Counted from the stretch's first letter, positions 8,239-17,749 are shown. The stretch is 64,000 nt of DNA from Winogradskyella pelagia (GCF_017581965.1 NZ_JAGEVF010000005.1:1-64000); one strand, 5' to 3'. Made by a program: numbers and translations. Notes: generated by a model from the sequence alone, not told the origin.

Positions 8239-9996
8239 ATGAAAGCACTTCAACATCTCAATAAATACTTTTATAAATATAGATACCGCTTAATAATTGG
8301 GATTTTTATAACCATCATCGCCAAGATATTTGCGCTTTTTACACCACGTTTAATTGGAGCATCGATTAATGTCGTCTCAGACCGATTAGATGGAAAAATC
8401 TCTGAAGAGATATTTAGAGCAGAGTTAATGACCAATATTCTGTATTTATTAGGAGCTGCAGTTATTGCAGGACTCTTTACTTTTTTAATGCGTCAGACTA
8501 TAATCAATGTATCGAGATATATAGAATATGATTTAAAAAATGAGATATACGCGCACTACCAAGTGTTATCCTTAAATTTTTACAAGTCCAATAGAACAGG
8601 CGACCTCATGAATAGGATAAGCGAGGATGTAGGTAAGGTAAGAATGTATGTAGGCCCAGCCATAATGTATACTATGAATACCATTACGCTTTTTGCCGTG
8701 GCATTAATTTACATGATAAGTACTGCACCTAAATTAACGCTATATACGCTTCTTCCATTACCCATATTATCGGTAGCCATATACAAATTAAGTCGCTTAA
8801 TAAATCAAAGGAGTACTATTGTACAAGAGTCTTTATCGGCCCTATCAACTTATTCACAGGAGGCATTTAGTGGTATTTCAGTTATTAAATCCTACGGTAT
8901 TGAGCCAAGTACTAACCATGATTTTGAAAGACTATCTATTGAGAATAGACAAAAGCAAATTGATTTAACCAAAGTACAAGCATTGTTCTTTCCCTTGATG
9001 ATACTACTTATTGGTATTAGTAATCTATTAGTGATTTATATTGGAGGGTTGCAATACATGAATGGTGAAATTCAACAAATTGGTACTATTGCAGAGTTTA
9101 TTATATACGTAAACATGTTAACGTGGCCAGTGGCAACCGTTGGGTGGGTGACCTCTTTAGTTCAGCAAGCCGAAGCTTCCCAAAAGCGTATTAATCAATT
9201 TCTTAAAACAGAACCTGAAATACAGAATAAAACGGCCCAGCCAACACCAATAAAAGGCGATATTGAATTTAAGAACGTGTCTTTTGTATATCCAGACACA
9301 AATATTGAAGCTTTGAAAGATGTCAGCTTTTCATTAAAATCTGGAGAAACCTTAGCTATACTTGGAAAGACAGGTTCAGGAAAATCTACAATTCTAGATC
9401 TTATTGGTAGGTTATACGATATAAACAAAGGTTCATTATTAGTTGACAATACTAGAATTGATGAATTAAATCTCACTAGCTTAAGGGAAAGCATTGGTTA
9501 CGTGCCACAGGATGCCTTTTTGTTTTCAGACAGTATTAGGAACAATATTAAATTTGGAAAAGAAGAAGCTTCTGAAGAGGAGGTTATAGAAGCAGCTAAA
9601 AATGCCAGAGTGCATAAAAATATCATAGGATTTAATAAAGGCTACGATACCGTTTTAGGAGAACGCGGCATAACACTTTCGGGTGGACAAAAACAAAGAG
9701 TCTCAATCGCAAGAGCTATAATTAAAAAACCGGAAATACTTCTTTTCGATGATTGTTTGTCTGCAGTTGATACGGAGACCGAAGAAAAAATATTGAAAAA
9801 CCTCGTAAAACTTACCAAAGGTAAAACAACCATTATTGTGAGTCATCGCGTATCTTCAGCAAAAAATGCGGATCAAATTATTGTTCTCGAAGATGGGAAA
9901 ATTTCTCAATCTGGCACCCATGAAGATTTAATTACCGAAGAGGGCTATTACAAGGAACTCTACACTAAACAACTGTCCGAAAAAGAAATACAATAA
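8239..9996 (+). CDS. ABC exporter half-transporter (MdlA/YheI-like, fused TMD-NBD)
   Basis: This 585-residue protein joins a six-helix type IV exporter membrane domain (about residues 15-320) to an ATPase domain. The Walker A (GKTGSGKST, about 376-384), the signature LSGGQ (480-484) and the Walker B (ILLFDD, 500-505) are all visible. The second acidic residue after Walker B, normally the catalytic Glu, is Asp-505 (FDDCLSAVD). That substitution is typical of MdlA/YheI-like subunits that pair with a second half-transporter having an intact site. No partner gene is nearby, so it may act as a homodimer or pair with a distant gene. The substrate is unknown. It is followed 66 bp later by the PUR-domain gene. 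Confidence 0.93.
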   Translation: MKALQHLNKYFYKYRYRLIIGIFITIIAKIFALFTPRLIGASINVVSDRLDGKISEEIFRAELMTNILYLLGAAVIAGLFTFLMRQTIINVSRYIEYDLKNEIYAHYQVLSLNFYKSNRTGDLMNRISEDVGKVRMYVGPAIMYTMNTITLFAVALIYMISTAPKLTLYTLLPLPILSVAIYKLSRLINQRSTIVQESLSALSTYSQEAFSGISVIKSYGIEPSTNHDFERLSIENRQKQIDLTKVQALFFPLMILLIGISNLLVIYIGGLQYMNGEIQQIGTIAEFIIYVNMLTWPVATVGWVTSLVQQAEASQKRINQFLKTEPEIQNKTAQPTPIKGDIEFKNVSFVYPDTNIEALKDVSFSLKSGETLAILGKTGSGKSTILDLIGRLYDINKGSLLVDNTRIDELNLTSLRESIGYVPQDAFLFSDSIRNNIKFGKEEASEEEVIEAAKNARVHKNIIGFNKGYDTVLGERGITLSGGQKQRVSIARAIIKKPEILLFDDCLSAVDTETEEKILKNLVKLTKGKTTIIVSHRVSSAKNADQIIVLEDGKISQSGTHEDLITEEGYYKELYTKQLSEKEIQ

Positions 9997-10062
9997 ATTG
10001 TTGGTTACTTTACTTTTTTTTTAGATTTTTGGATTGAATTTTTAAAATCTAATGATTGAGTT

Positions 10063-10455
10063 ATGAGTGATTATGAAATGATGGATAAAGAAGAAATTTA
10101 TTCTAAAGTTTTACGAGCAGGAAGACGCACCTACTTTTTTGATGTAAGAGCAACTAAAGCAGGTGACTACTACCTCACCATTACAGAAAGTAAAAAGTTT
10201 ACTAACGACGACGGATCTTACCACTATAAAAAGCATAAAATCTACTTATATAAAGAAGATTTTACAGAGTTTAGAGACATTCTTGCTGAGATGACAGACT
10301 ATATCATCGAAGAAAAAGGAGAAGAAGTGATAAGCGAGCGTCACCAAAAAGATTACAAGAGAGAAAATGATTTTGCAAGTCAAGAAGGAAAAACTCCAGA
10401 AGACACTAGCAAAGGACCAGAAAGTTTCACAGACATAAGTTTTGACGATATTTAA
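10063..10455 (+). CDS. PUR-domain nucleic-acid-binding protein (DUF3276)
   Basis: This 130-residue cytosolic protein is the bacterial counterpart of PUR-alpha-type single-stranded nucleic acid binding proteins. The PUR repeat occupies about residues 8-90 (EEIYSKVLRAGRRTYFFDVR, then YYLTITESKKF, then HKIYLYKEDFTEF). The C-terminal 40 residues are charged and likely disordered. Family members from Bacteroidota and spirochaetes bind RNA or single-stranded DNA; no specific target can be inferred here. It lies 66 bp after the ABC transporter gene and ends at a strong terminator. Confidence 0.93.
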   Translation: MSDYEMMDKEEIYSKVLRAGRRTYFFDVRATKAGDYYLTITESKKFTNDDGSYHYKKHKIYLYKEDFTEFRDILAEMTDYIIEEKGEEVISERHQKDYKRENDFASQEGKTPEDTSKGPESFTDISFDDI

Positions 10456-10482
10456 AATCTTCTGTTAAATTAAAATAAAAAG

Positions 10483-10508
10483 CCGTTACCTCTAGTAACG
10501 GTTTTTTT
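10483..10508 (+). terminator. Intrinsic terminator after the PUR-domain gene
   Basis: A 7-bp stem (CCGTTAC / GTAACGG) with a 5-base loop is followed by seven T residues, 27 bp after the stop codon. This is a textbook rho-independent terminator. Confidence 0.9.
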
Positions 10509-10541
10509 ATTTTTAGGCACCAACAAACATTTATAGACTTT

Positions 10542-13046
10542 ATGCGCAATATAATTCTGGTACTATTAGTATTTACGGTTACCCTTTCGTCTCAAAACTC
10601 CACGGATTTATCATATTATTTACCATCCGACATTTCTTATAATCCAACTATTCCTACGCCAAAAAGTGTTGTAAGGCACAACGTTGGAGAATGGCATATT
10701 ACTCACGATAAGTTGGTTGAGTATATGTATGCCTTGGCCAATGCTTCAGATAGGATTACTATAATAGAAACTGGTGAAACTTTCGAAGACAGACCTTTAC
10801 TATTGTTAACAATAACGTCTCCTGCAAATCACAATTCAATTGACAAAATTAGAAACGACCATATAGAAGGAACTTCTATAGACAACTTTAATGCAGATAG
10901 GCCAATTGTGGTTTATCAAGGATTCTCAATCCATGGTAATGAACCTAGTGGCGCAAATGCATCCTTACTCGTCGCATATTATCTAGCCGCAGCTCAAGGT
11001 CCTGCCATTGAAGATTTACTTAGTAACACGGTAATTCTTTTTGACCCTTCCTACAATCCAGATGGATTACAACGCTTTGCGTATTGGGCCAATAGCAATC
11101 GGTCTATGAATTTGAACCCAGACCCAAATGACAGGGAATATAGTGAAGTTTGGCCTGGTGGAAGAACCAATCATTATTGGTTTGATTTAAATAGAGATTG
11201 GTTACCGGCCCAGCTGCCCGAGTCTAGAGCGCGAATTGCCACATTTCATAAATGGCTGCCCAATATCTTAACCGACCATCATGAGATGGGAACAAACTCC
11301 AGCTTCTTCTTTCAACCAGGCATACCGTCTAGAACCCACCCGTTAACTCCAAAATTAAATCAAGAGTTGACAAAGGGAATAGCGACTTACCATGCCAAAG
11401 CACTAGATGAAATTGGCTCTTTATATTATTCTGAAGAGAGTTTTGATGACTATTATTACGGAAAGGGCTCTACGTTTCCAGATATTAATGGCGGTATAGG
11501 AATTCTGTTTGAACAAGCTAGTTCTCGCGGGCATATGCAAGAAAGTGATAATGGAGTTCTAACCTTTCCTTTCACTATTAGAAATCAATTTACGGCAGCT
11601 TTGTCTACGCTTGAAGCCGCTAAAAGCATGCGCAAAGAATTGCTTGAGTACCAATACAACTTCTTCAAAAATGCTAGAGCAGAAGGAAAAAAAGAGAATA
11701 AAAAAGCAATCATCTTCGGAGACGAAAAAGACGCTGCAAAAACCTATCATCTTGCAGAGATTTTAAAACGTCATCATATTACATTTCACGATTTAGAATC
11801 TGATGTAGAGATTAATGGGAAACGTTTCAAAAAAGGCTACAGCTATGTTGTACCAAAAAATCAAAAAAACACTAGGCTCATAAATGCCATGTTTGAAAAA
11901 CGAACAACATTTCAAGACAGTCTTTTCTATGACATTTCTGCTTGGACGTTTCCTTTAGCGTTTAACTTAGATTATGACGACACAACAATAAAACATGCGG
12001 GAAATGAAGTTAAAATACTTGAGCACAAAGCTGGAAGTGTAAGCAATAAAAGCAACTACGCCTATCTTTTTGAGTGGCATGAGTACTATTCTCCAAAGCT
12101 CCTAAATACAATTTTAGACCAAGGCATCCGAGCAAAGGTTAGCATGAAACAGTTTAAAGCCAATGGAAAAGCTTATGACTACGGAACAATCATGATTCCT
12201 GCTCAAAATCAGAAATTATCCCCAGATGAGATTTATACAGTCTTAAATGAAGCGGCCCAAGAAAGTCATATTACAATAGATGCTGTGGCTACAGGACTTA
12301 ATGATGGAATAGATTTAGGCAGTAATAACTTTAGGTCATTAGAAAGGCCTCATATTGCGCTTTTAGTGGGAAGTGGTATGAGCTCATACGACGCAGGAGA
12401 AATATGGCATGCTTTAGATACACGTTACGATATAACAGTTACAAAATTAGATACTAAAAACTTTAGACGTGCAGATTTATCAAGGTACAACGCTATTATT
12501 ATGGTTAACTCCTCCTCTGCCTTAGATGAAAATGGTACTAAAAAACTGAAATCGTGGATTGAAAACGGCGGAACACTTATAGCCTATAGAAATGCACTTA
12601 AATGGTTAAATAGCAAAAAATTCATTAAAATTGATTTTAAAACTAATAAGCTTACAGCTAAAAACATAAGTTTTGAGCAACAACGCAACTTTAGGGGAGC
12701 ACAAGTCATTGGAGGCGCAATTTTTGAAGCGGAACTAGATCGCTCTCATCCTATTAACTTTGGATATAAAAATGACAAATTAGCGTTGTTTAGAAACACC
12801 TCGCTTTTTATGAAACCAGACAAGAACAGTTACAATAATCCAATACAATACACGGAAAACCCTCTATTAAGTGGCTATATATCAAAACGAAATTTAGACA
12901 GCCTATCGCAAACCGTGCCACTTAAAATTGGAGGCCTTGGCAGAGGAACCGTTGTTGGATTTACAGACAATACTAATTTTAGAGCGTTTTGGTATGGTAC
13001 GAATAAATTATTAATGAATGCTATCTTTTTTAGGGAGGAATTGTAG
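10542..13046 (+). CDS. Secreted M14-family zinc carboxypeptidase
   Basis: This 834-residue exported metallopeptidase has a signal peptide at residues 1-17 (MRNIILVLLVFTVTLSS). The M14 catalytic domain spans about 50-370. The zinc ligands are His-131 and Glu-134 in SIHGNEPSGAN and His-246 in TDHHEMG; the likely catalytic Glu is Glu-324 in ILFEQASSRG. The motif DLNRDW (215-220) lies at the substrate-binding position of the family. The C-terminal ~450 residues include a DJ-1/PfpI or glutamine-amidotransferase-like region (HIALLVGSGMSSYDAGEIW) typical of this long Bacteroidota subgroup. It probably trims peptides in the periplasm or outside the cell. It is monocistronic. Confidence 0.9.
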   Translation: MRNIILVLLVFTVTLSSQNSTDLSYYLPSDISYNPTIPTPKSVVRHNVGEWHITHDKLVEYMYALANASDRITIIETGETFEDRPLLLLTITSPANHNSIDKIRNDHIEGTSIDNFNADRPIVVYQGFSIHGNEPSGANASLLVAYYLAAAQGPAIEDLLSNTVILFDPSYNPDGLQRFAYWANSNRSMNLNPDPNDREYSEVWPGGRTNHYWFDLNRDWLPAQLPESRARIATFHKWLPNILTDHHEMGTNSSFFFQPGIPSRTHPLTPKLNQELTKGIATYHAKALDEIGSLYYSEESFDDYYYGKGSTFPDINGGIGILFEQASSRGHMQESDNGVLTFPFTIRNQFTAALSTLEAAKSMRKELLEYQYNFFKNARAEGKKENKKAIIFGDEKDAAKTYHLAEILKRHHITFHDLESDVEINGKRFKKGYSYVVPKNQKNTRLINAMFEKRTTFQDSLFYDISAWTFPLAFNLDYDDTTIKHAGNEVKILEHKAGSVSNKSNYAYLFEWHEYYSPKLLNTILDQGIRAKVSMKQFKANGKAYDYGTIMIPAQNQKLSPDEIYTVLNEAAQESHITIDAVATGLNDGIDLGSNNFRSLERPHIALLVGSGMSSYDAGEIWHALDTRYDITVTKLDTKNFRRADLSRYNAIIMVNSSSALDENGTKKLKSWIENGGTLIAYRNALKWLNSKKFIKIDFKTNKLTAKNISFEQQRNFRGAQVIGGAIFEAELDRSHPINFGYKNDKLALFRNTSLFMKPDKNSYNNPIQYTENPLLSGYISKRNLDSLSQTVPLKIGGLGRGTVVGFTDNTNFRAFWYGTNKLLMNAIFFREEL

Positions 13047-13075
13047 CAGACTTATCTCATTCTAAACTGATAGTG

Positions 13076-13411
13076 TTAAGATACTTGGGTTCCATTTTTA
13101 ATTTTAGATTCCGGACTTAATAAAAACACCTTATTCTCACTAACGGCTCCTATAACCAAGCATTCGCTCATAAAATTGGCTATTTGTTTGTTCGGGAAAT
13201 TTACCACTGCCACTATTTGCCTATGTTTTAAATCATTTTTAGAATATATAGTTGTTATTTGAGCTGAGGATTTTTTTAGTCCTAATTCACCAAAATCTAT
13301 GGTTAATTGGTATGCTGGTTTTTTAGCCTCAGGAAAATCATTGACTTCAATTATGGTACCTACTCTAAGATCTACTTTTGTAAAGTCTTCAAATGTTATT
13401 ATATTTTCCAT
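13076..13411 (-). CDS. csaA: CsaA-like tRNA-binding domain protein
   Basis: CsaA is a dimeric OB-fold protein related to the C-terminal tRNA-binding domain of methionyl-tRNA synthetase and has been described as an export-related chaperone in Bacillus. The motifs ITFEDFTKVDLRVGTI, AYQLTIDFGELGLKKSSAQI and VAVVNFPNKQIANFMSE are characteristic. I chose the start at 13411 (MENIITF) because it aligns with the normal CsaA N-terminus and gives about 111 residues; an in-frame ATG at 13432 would add seven residues of no family similarity. It converges on the M14 gene with a 29-bp gap. Confidence 0.92.
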   Translation of the reverse strand: MENIITFEDFTKVDLRVGTIIEVNDFPEAKKPAYQLTIDFGELGLKKSSAQITTIYSKNDLKHRQIVAVVNFPNKQIANFMSECLVIGAVSENKVFLLSPESKIKNGTQVS

Positions 13412-13481
13412 GCAATGTTGAACTTGTTTCAATATCTTATAACTGAAATAACGTTAATTAAAAATTTAATATAACAAAATA

Positions 13482-14036
13482 ATGGCATTAACCCCTTCAA
13501 ACATGTTGCCTTTAGGCACCAAAGCTCCAGATTTCAACCTCGTGGACACTGTGGATGACAGAATCAAATCGTTAGGCGCTTTAAAAGGCGCTAATGGTAC
13601 TTTGGTTATGTTTATTTGTAATCATTGCCCTTTTGTGATTCATGTAAATAAAGAACTGGTAAAACTTGCCTTAGATTATAAGGCCAAAGGAATTAATTGC
13701 ATTGCTATTTCGAGTAATGATGTAGCCAACTATCCTCAGGATAGCCCAGACTTAATGAAGCAAAACGCCTTAGAGCTAGACTATCCATTCCCCTATCTTT
13801 ATGATGAAACCCAACAAATTGCTAGAGCATATGATGCAGCTTGTACGCCAGATTTCTTCTTATTTGACGCTAACCTTAAATTAGTATATGCTGGCCAATT
13901 GGACGATTCTAGACCAGGAAATGGTATACCAGTCACAGCAAATGATTTAAGATACGCTATGGATGTATTGCTTAAAGATGGTAGCGCTGTGCCTCATCAA
14001 AAACCGAGTATGGGATGTAATATTAAATGGAAGTAG
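13482..14036 (+). CDS. Thioredoxin-fold (AhpC/TSA-Redoxin) protein
   Basis: This 184-residue cytosolic protein belongs to the Redoxin/AhpC-TSA group. It contains a CxxC pair, Cys-46 and Cys-49 in MFICNHCPFV, followed by HVNKELVKLA and later the cis-proline region CTPDFFLFD. The sequence KGINCIAISSNDVANYPQDS is typical of a widespread thioredoxin-like subfamily of unknown electron donor. It probably reduces disulfides or peroxides, but the substrate is not known. The stop codon is followed 10 bp later by the acetyltransferase start, so the two are likely co-transcribed. Confidence 0.88.
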   Translation: MALTPSNMLPLGTKAPDFNLVDTVDDRIKSLGALKGANGTLVMFICNHCPFVIHVNKELVKLALDYKAKGINCIAISSNDVANYPQDSPDLMKQNALELDYPFPYLYDETQQIARAYDAACTPDFFLFDANLKLVYAGQLDDSRPGNGIPVTANDLRYAMDVLLKDGSAVPHQKPSMGCNIKWK

Positions 14037-14046
14037 TCATACTCAT

Positions 14047-14571
14047 ATGAAAACTGTAATTGAAACTGAGCGTTTGGTAATGAGACCAGTTACAATTGAC
14101 GATGTTAATGATTTTTTTGAACTCGACTCAAATCCTAATGTTCTTAAATTTCTAGGAAATAATCCTATAACATCTATTGAAGAATCTAAAATAATGATTA
14201 AAGATATCATTGAGCAGTACAAAACTTTTGGTATCGGGCGTTTAGCAATTACTAAAAAAGACACTAAAGAATTTATAGGTTGGTCTGGTTTAAAATTTGA
14301 GCGTGTGGTACGTAAAGAATTTAATTACTGCGATGTTGGTTACAGGTTGAAGGAACAGTTTTGGGGAAACGGTTATGCAACAGAAGCAGCATTAGCTTCA
14401 ATAGATTTTGGATTTAAAAAATTAAAATTAAAGGAAATTTGTGCTGCCGCAGAGGCAAAGCATGGAGCCAGTAATCATATACTGAAGAAAATAGGAATGA
14501 CTGAAGCAGGAACTTTTATTTTCGATAATACACTTTGTAATTGGTACGTTATGAAAAACCCCTTAAAATAA
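14047..14571 (+). CDS. GNAT-family N-acetyltransferase (RimJ/RimL type)
   Basis: This 174-residue protein has the RimJ/RimL-like GNAT layout: IETERLVMRPVTIDDV at the N-terminus, FIGWSGLKF in the central strand, YRLKEQFWGNGYATEAALA as the acetyl-CoA pyrophosphate-binding loop, and a C-terminal SNHILKKIGMTEAG. The start at 14047 (MKTVIETERL) is chosen because the family begins exactly there; upstream in-frame codons overlap the thioredoxin-fold gene and lack similarity. The acceptor substrate (a protein N-terminus or a small amine) cannot be inferred. Confidence 0.9.
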   Translation: MKTVIETERLVMRPVTIDDVNDFFELDSNPNVLKFLGNNPITSIEESKIMIKDIIEQYKTFGIGRLAITKKDTKEFIGWSGLKFERVVRKEFNYCDVGYRLKEQFWGNGYATEAALASIDFGFKKLKLKEICAAAEAKHGASNHILKKIGMTEAGTFIFDNTLCNWYVMKNPLK

Positions 14572-14598
14572 CAAAACCCCTCTTTTCAAGGGGTTTTG
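14572..14598. terminator. Intrinsic terminator, probably bidirectional
   Basis: A 10-bp stem (CAAAACCCCT / AGGGGTTTTG) with a 7-base loop lies immediately after the acetyltransferase stop codon and before the convergent tonB gene. The T/A runs are inside the stem, allowing termination in both directions. Confidence 0.8.
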
Positions 14599-14642
14599 CA
14601 ATCAATCAAATTACTCTAACCAAATGTTATGATAGTAAGTTC

Positions 14643-15368
14643 TTATTGAACTTGTAATTTAAAGTTTATTGGGATACTATATGGAACACCCACTGCTTTG
14701 TTACGTTGTTTACCAGGTTCCATTTTTGGCAATAGACTCATAATACGCTCTGCTTCTTTTTCTAACAGTTTGTCTGGTCCTCTACTTTTAATTTTAGATA
14801 CCTTACCTTCTTTATCTATTAAGAAAAATACAAATACTTTTCCGTGTATATTAAGCTCTTTAGCTACCTCTGGATATCTGAAGTGTTTCTGTAAATGCTC
14901 TTGCATTTTCTTTTGGAAACAAGCCTTTAGTTCGGCATTAGAACCTGTACAACCAGGGAATCTTGGAACTTGCTCTATAACCGCAAATGGTACTTCTATA
15001 TCTTCCTCTACTTCAACTACCTCTACCTCTTCAATTGACACCTCACGTTCTTCGATTATATCATCTTGTCCCAATTCTGTACTTTCAACTACAGTTTCTT
15101 CTATTTCCTCAACGTCTTCTACAACTTGTATAGCTTCCGTTACTATAGTTTTAGGAGGTGGTGGAGGTGGTATATTGATATTTGTGATAGGAATATCTTC
15201 CTCTAATTGATCTTGCAGCATTAAGACATCTATCTTGGTAGCTGATTGTTCGTAAGTCTTATGTTCTAGTCCTAAATATGTCAGGAGTAACATTACGTTT
15301 AAGCCAACAGCAAAATATAAACTGCTGTTTCGACCTACATTGGCTTTTGGGTTCTTCTTGAGTTCCAT
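14643..15368 (-). CDS. Energy transducer TonB
   Basis: TonB links the inner-membrane proton motive force to outer-membrane receptors. This 241-residue protein has an N-terminal cytosolic stub, one membrane segment (about residues 18-37), a proline stretch (NINIPPPPPPKT), a long acidic Val/Glu-rich spacer, and a C-terminal TonB domain (about 150-241) with HFRYPEVAKELNIHGKVFV and the closing AVGVPYSIPINFKL. The FPGC...LKACFQKKMQEHLQKHF segment is typical for Bacteroidota TonB. It sits 93 bp downstream of a TonB-dependent receptor gene, suggesting they work together. ExbB/ExbD are not in the window. Confidence 0.93.
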   Translation of the reverse strand: MELKKNPKANVGRNSSLYFAVGLNVMLLLTYLGLEHKTYEQSATKIDVLMLQDQLEEDIPITNINIPPPPPPKTIVTEAIQVVEDVEEIEETVVESTELGQDDIIEEREVSIEEVEVVEVEEDIEVPFAVIEQVPRFPGCTGSNAELKACFQKKMQEHLQKHFRYPEVAKELNIHGKVFVFFLIDKEGKVSKIKSRGPDKLLEKEAERIMSLLPKMEPGKQRNKAVGVPYSIPINFKLQVQ

Positions 15369-15441
15369 GACGTTTAATTTTATAGTATAAAGCTAACAAG
15401 CATTAGCCGGAAAAAGCATGATAAAAGTCATGTTTAAGAAA

Positions 15442-15460
15442 TTGTTAAATTTTTTAACAA
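15442..15460. terminator. AT-rich hairpin after the TonB-dependent receptor gene
   Basis: A perfect 8-3-8 inverted repeat (TTGTTAAA / TTTAACAA) begins two bases beyond the receptor's stop codon. It is too AT-rich to be a confident terminator and lacks a long T-run on the minus strand, but its position suggests attenuation between the receptor and tonB. Confidence 0.35.
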
Positions 15461-15461
15461 A

Positions 15462-17612
15462 TTATAGATTGTTCAATTGATTGTCATTTCCATCCTCACT
15501 AATGGTCCAAAAAAAGCCAATAAAAAAGAATTGATCTGCGGCTGGACGTAAGGCTCGCCTATTAAACTGACCGTTTACATCTGGTGTGTTACTATATTGA
15601 TAACCGTTGATATTTTTAAATCCTAATACATTGTTTACAGATAGATATAAAATCTTCTGCTGATCAATTAAGTAAGCCCAGTTTACACTAAGACTATTAA
15701 AAGGTTTAGTACGCTCTTCTAAAAACTTATCGGTATTTGGATCAGTATATGGCCTGCCAGATGAAAAACCATAAGCTATACCTGCTTGACTTTTTAAACT
15801 TTCGATCCAATATTTTCCAACGATTGAAAAGTTATGCTTGGTAGCGAATTCTGGTTGTACTGCCATTGGGAAGTTTCTATGGTCTCTTTGGGTGTCTAAA
15901 AAAGAGTAGCTTATCCAATAATCTAAGTTTTTTAAACTGGTATTGTCTCTCCAAAATAAGTCAAGACCTTGAGCATAACCATTACCATTAGAATTAATGT
16001 TGCTATTGAAGGTTTCAAATTCAGTATCAAACTTTACCAAATTATCGTAATCCTTTCTATAAGCCTCAGCCCTAAATATTTTTCCTTTATCTACATATTG
16101 ATAGTTTAGAATATAATGAGACGTTTTCTGCGAGCTTAAATTTTGGTTGAATTTTAAGGCATTTGAGTTCGGGTTTTGATAAAAGTTACCATAAGCAAGG
16201 GAGAACTGGCCATTTTGAGAAACCTTATAAGCCAATGCAGCACGTGGAGCAATATCTGTGGTTTTAAAAATTTCGCTGTAATCTGCTCGAACTCCTATTT
16301 TTAAAGCCAAATTCTTTGAGAAAATTAAATCGGCCTCAGCAAAACCAGCGGTAATATTATTATCAAAACCATAGTCTTCGTCTAAGGTTTGCCCTTTAAA
16401 GTTTTCTTGAAATTTGGTCAAAAACTGCTCTAACCCAAAGCTAATTTTAAACCGACTATTAAAGCGCTTCTTTAATTTCACCTTTAAATGGGCTGAATTT
16501 TCTTGATTCTCAATATTACTCTCCTCTATGTCCACTCTGTTTTTTGCAAAAGTATAACTGAGTCCAGAAGTCAATGCCCAGCCATTGCCCAAAGCTCCTT
16601 TGTAAGAGGAGTTGAGATAAAAGTTATTGTTACTGAGGGCATACTGCAAACCGTCTTCAAAATTGATATCCTCTTGGGTTAGTTCAAAATTAGTAGTATC
16701 AAAAGCTGCATAAAATTTAAAAATGCCCGAGTTGAAACGTCGTCTAAAAACCATTTCCCCTTGAGCTGCACTAAAAGGTTTTTCCCAATCATTCCTATCT
16801 TCAAAAACAGCCAGGTATGGCCCTAAGTTGATATAATTGGCATTAAAACTTAGAGAAGACTTTTCCCCTTTTTGGGTATTACCCAAACTTGCGCCAACCG
16901 TCATTAGACCAATATCTGTTTTTTCTTGAATGGGTTCATTTATTGTATTTAATAGCAGTACACTAGATAGGGCCTGGCCGAACTCTGATGAATATCCGCC
17001 TGTAGAAAATGTTATTCCATCGAACAAAAATGGAGAGTAACGACCTCTAGTGGGTATATTATTTGTGGTTGGTGAATAAGGAGTAAAAACCCTTATTCCA
17101 TCTATAAATATTTGAGTTTCATCTGCATTTCCACCTCTAACAAATAACCTACCATCCTCCGCAACATTAGAAGTTCCTGGCAACGTTTGCAAAGCACCGA
17201 CAAAGTCGCCTAAAGCACTTGCTGTGGTTACAACATCCAATGGTTTTAAAACAGAGACTTTGCTGTTGTCATTTGCTTCAAAAGTGCCTGCGCTCAAAAC
17301 AACGGTATCTAAAGACTCAACATCTTCCCTTAACTTAATTTGAAGGTTGGACATCTTAGAAACATCTTTATAAATCGTTTTGGTCTCAAAGGATATAAAG
17401 GATACTGTTAAGTTATGCATACCTTTTTCTTCGGTTGAAAAAAAGAACTCTCCATTTTCGTTAGATGTTGCACCGTCGTAAGTACCATCTAAGTAAACAT
17501 TAGCACCAAAAATTGGTTGGTTTTTAAAGTCTACTACTTTTCCTGAAATTGTAACCTGGGAGTTTCCGTATCGAAAAAGACTAATTAAGACTATGATTAT
17601 TATCTGTTTCAT
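15462..17612 (-). CDS. TonB-dependent outer-membrane receptor
   Basis: This 716-residue outer-membrane protein imports an unknown ligand using TonB energy. The signal peptide (MKQIIIIVLISLFRYGNS) is followed by a carboxypeptidase-regulatory-like domain (about 20-95, VTISGKVVDFKNQPIFGANV). Next comes a plug domain (about 100-225) with TLPGTSNVAEDGRLFVRGGN and ETQIFIDGIRVF. The remainder is beta-barrel with alternating aromatic strands ending in FFIGFFWTIS. There is no SusD partner, so it is not a polysaccharide-utilisation SusC of the usual kind. Its tonB gene is directly downstream. Confidence 0.92.
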   Translation of the reverse strand: MKQIIIIVLISLFRYGNSQVTISGKVVDFKNQPIFGANVYLDGTYDGATSNENGEFFFSTEEKGMHNLTVSFISFETKTIYKDVSKMSNLQIKLREDVESLDTVVLSAGTFEANDNSKVSVLKPLDVVTTASALGDFVGALQTLPGTSNVAEDGRLFVRGGNADETQIFIDGIRVFTPYSPTTNNIPTRGRYSPFLFDGITFSTGGYSSEFGQALSSVLLLNTINEPIQEKTDIGLMTVGASLGNTQKGEKSSLSFNANYINLGPYLAVFEDRNDWEKPFSAAQGEMVFRRRFNSGIFKFYAAFDTTNFELTQEDINFEDGLQYALSNNNFYLNSSYKGALGNGWALTSGLSYTFAKNRVDIEESNIENQENSAHLKVKLKKRFNSRFKISFGLEQFLTKFQENFKGQTLDEDYGFDNNITAGFAEADLIFSKNLALKIGVRADYSEIFKTTDIAPRAALAYKVSQNGQFSLAYGNFYQNPNSNALKFNQNLSSQKTSHYILNYQYVDKGKIFRAEAYRKDYDNLVKFDTEFETFNSNINSNGNGYAQGLDLFWRDNTSLKNLDYWISYSFLDTQRDHRNFPMAVQPEFATKHNFSIVGKYWIESLKSQAGIAYGFSSGRPYTDPNTDKFLEERTKPFNSLSVNWAYLIDQQKILYLSVNNVLGFKNINGYQYSNTPDVNGQFNRRALRPAADQFFFIGFFWTISEDGNDNQLNNL

Positions 17613-17737
17613 GATTTGATTGATGATTTTAACTTAAAATCTAATACCCTTTCTTATGAACATCACAAACTTCCTTCAGAATTGCTCAAATAAAAATTCC
17701 ATTTTACCGAACTGTAACTTTTAAATGACGAATTGAA

Positions 17738-17745
17738 TATATTTG
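17738..17745 (+). promoter_or_regulatory. -7 box giving an almost leaderless transcript
   Basis: TATATTTG is an exact TAnnTTTG match ending only four bases before the ATG at 17750. If used, transcription would start at or within a base or two of the start codon. Confidence 0.55.
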
Positions 17746-17749
17746 TTCA

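Noticed and set aside
13963-14046. An upstream ATG extending the acetyltransferase gene
   Set aside because: It lies inside the thioredoxin-fold gene and the added residues have no similarity to GNAT proteins; the ATG at 14047 fits the family start.
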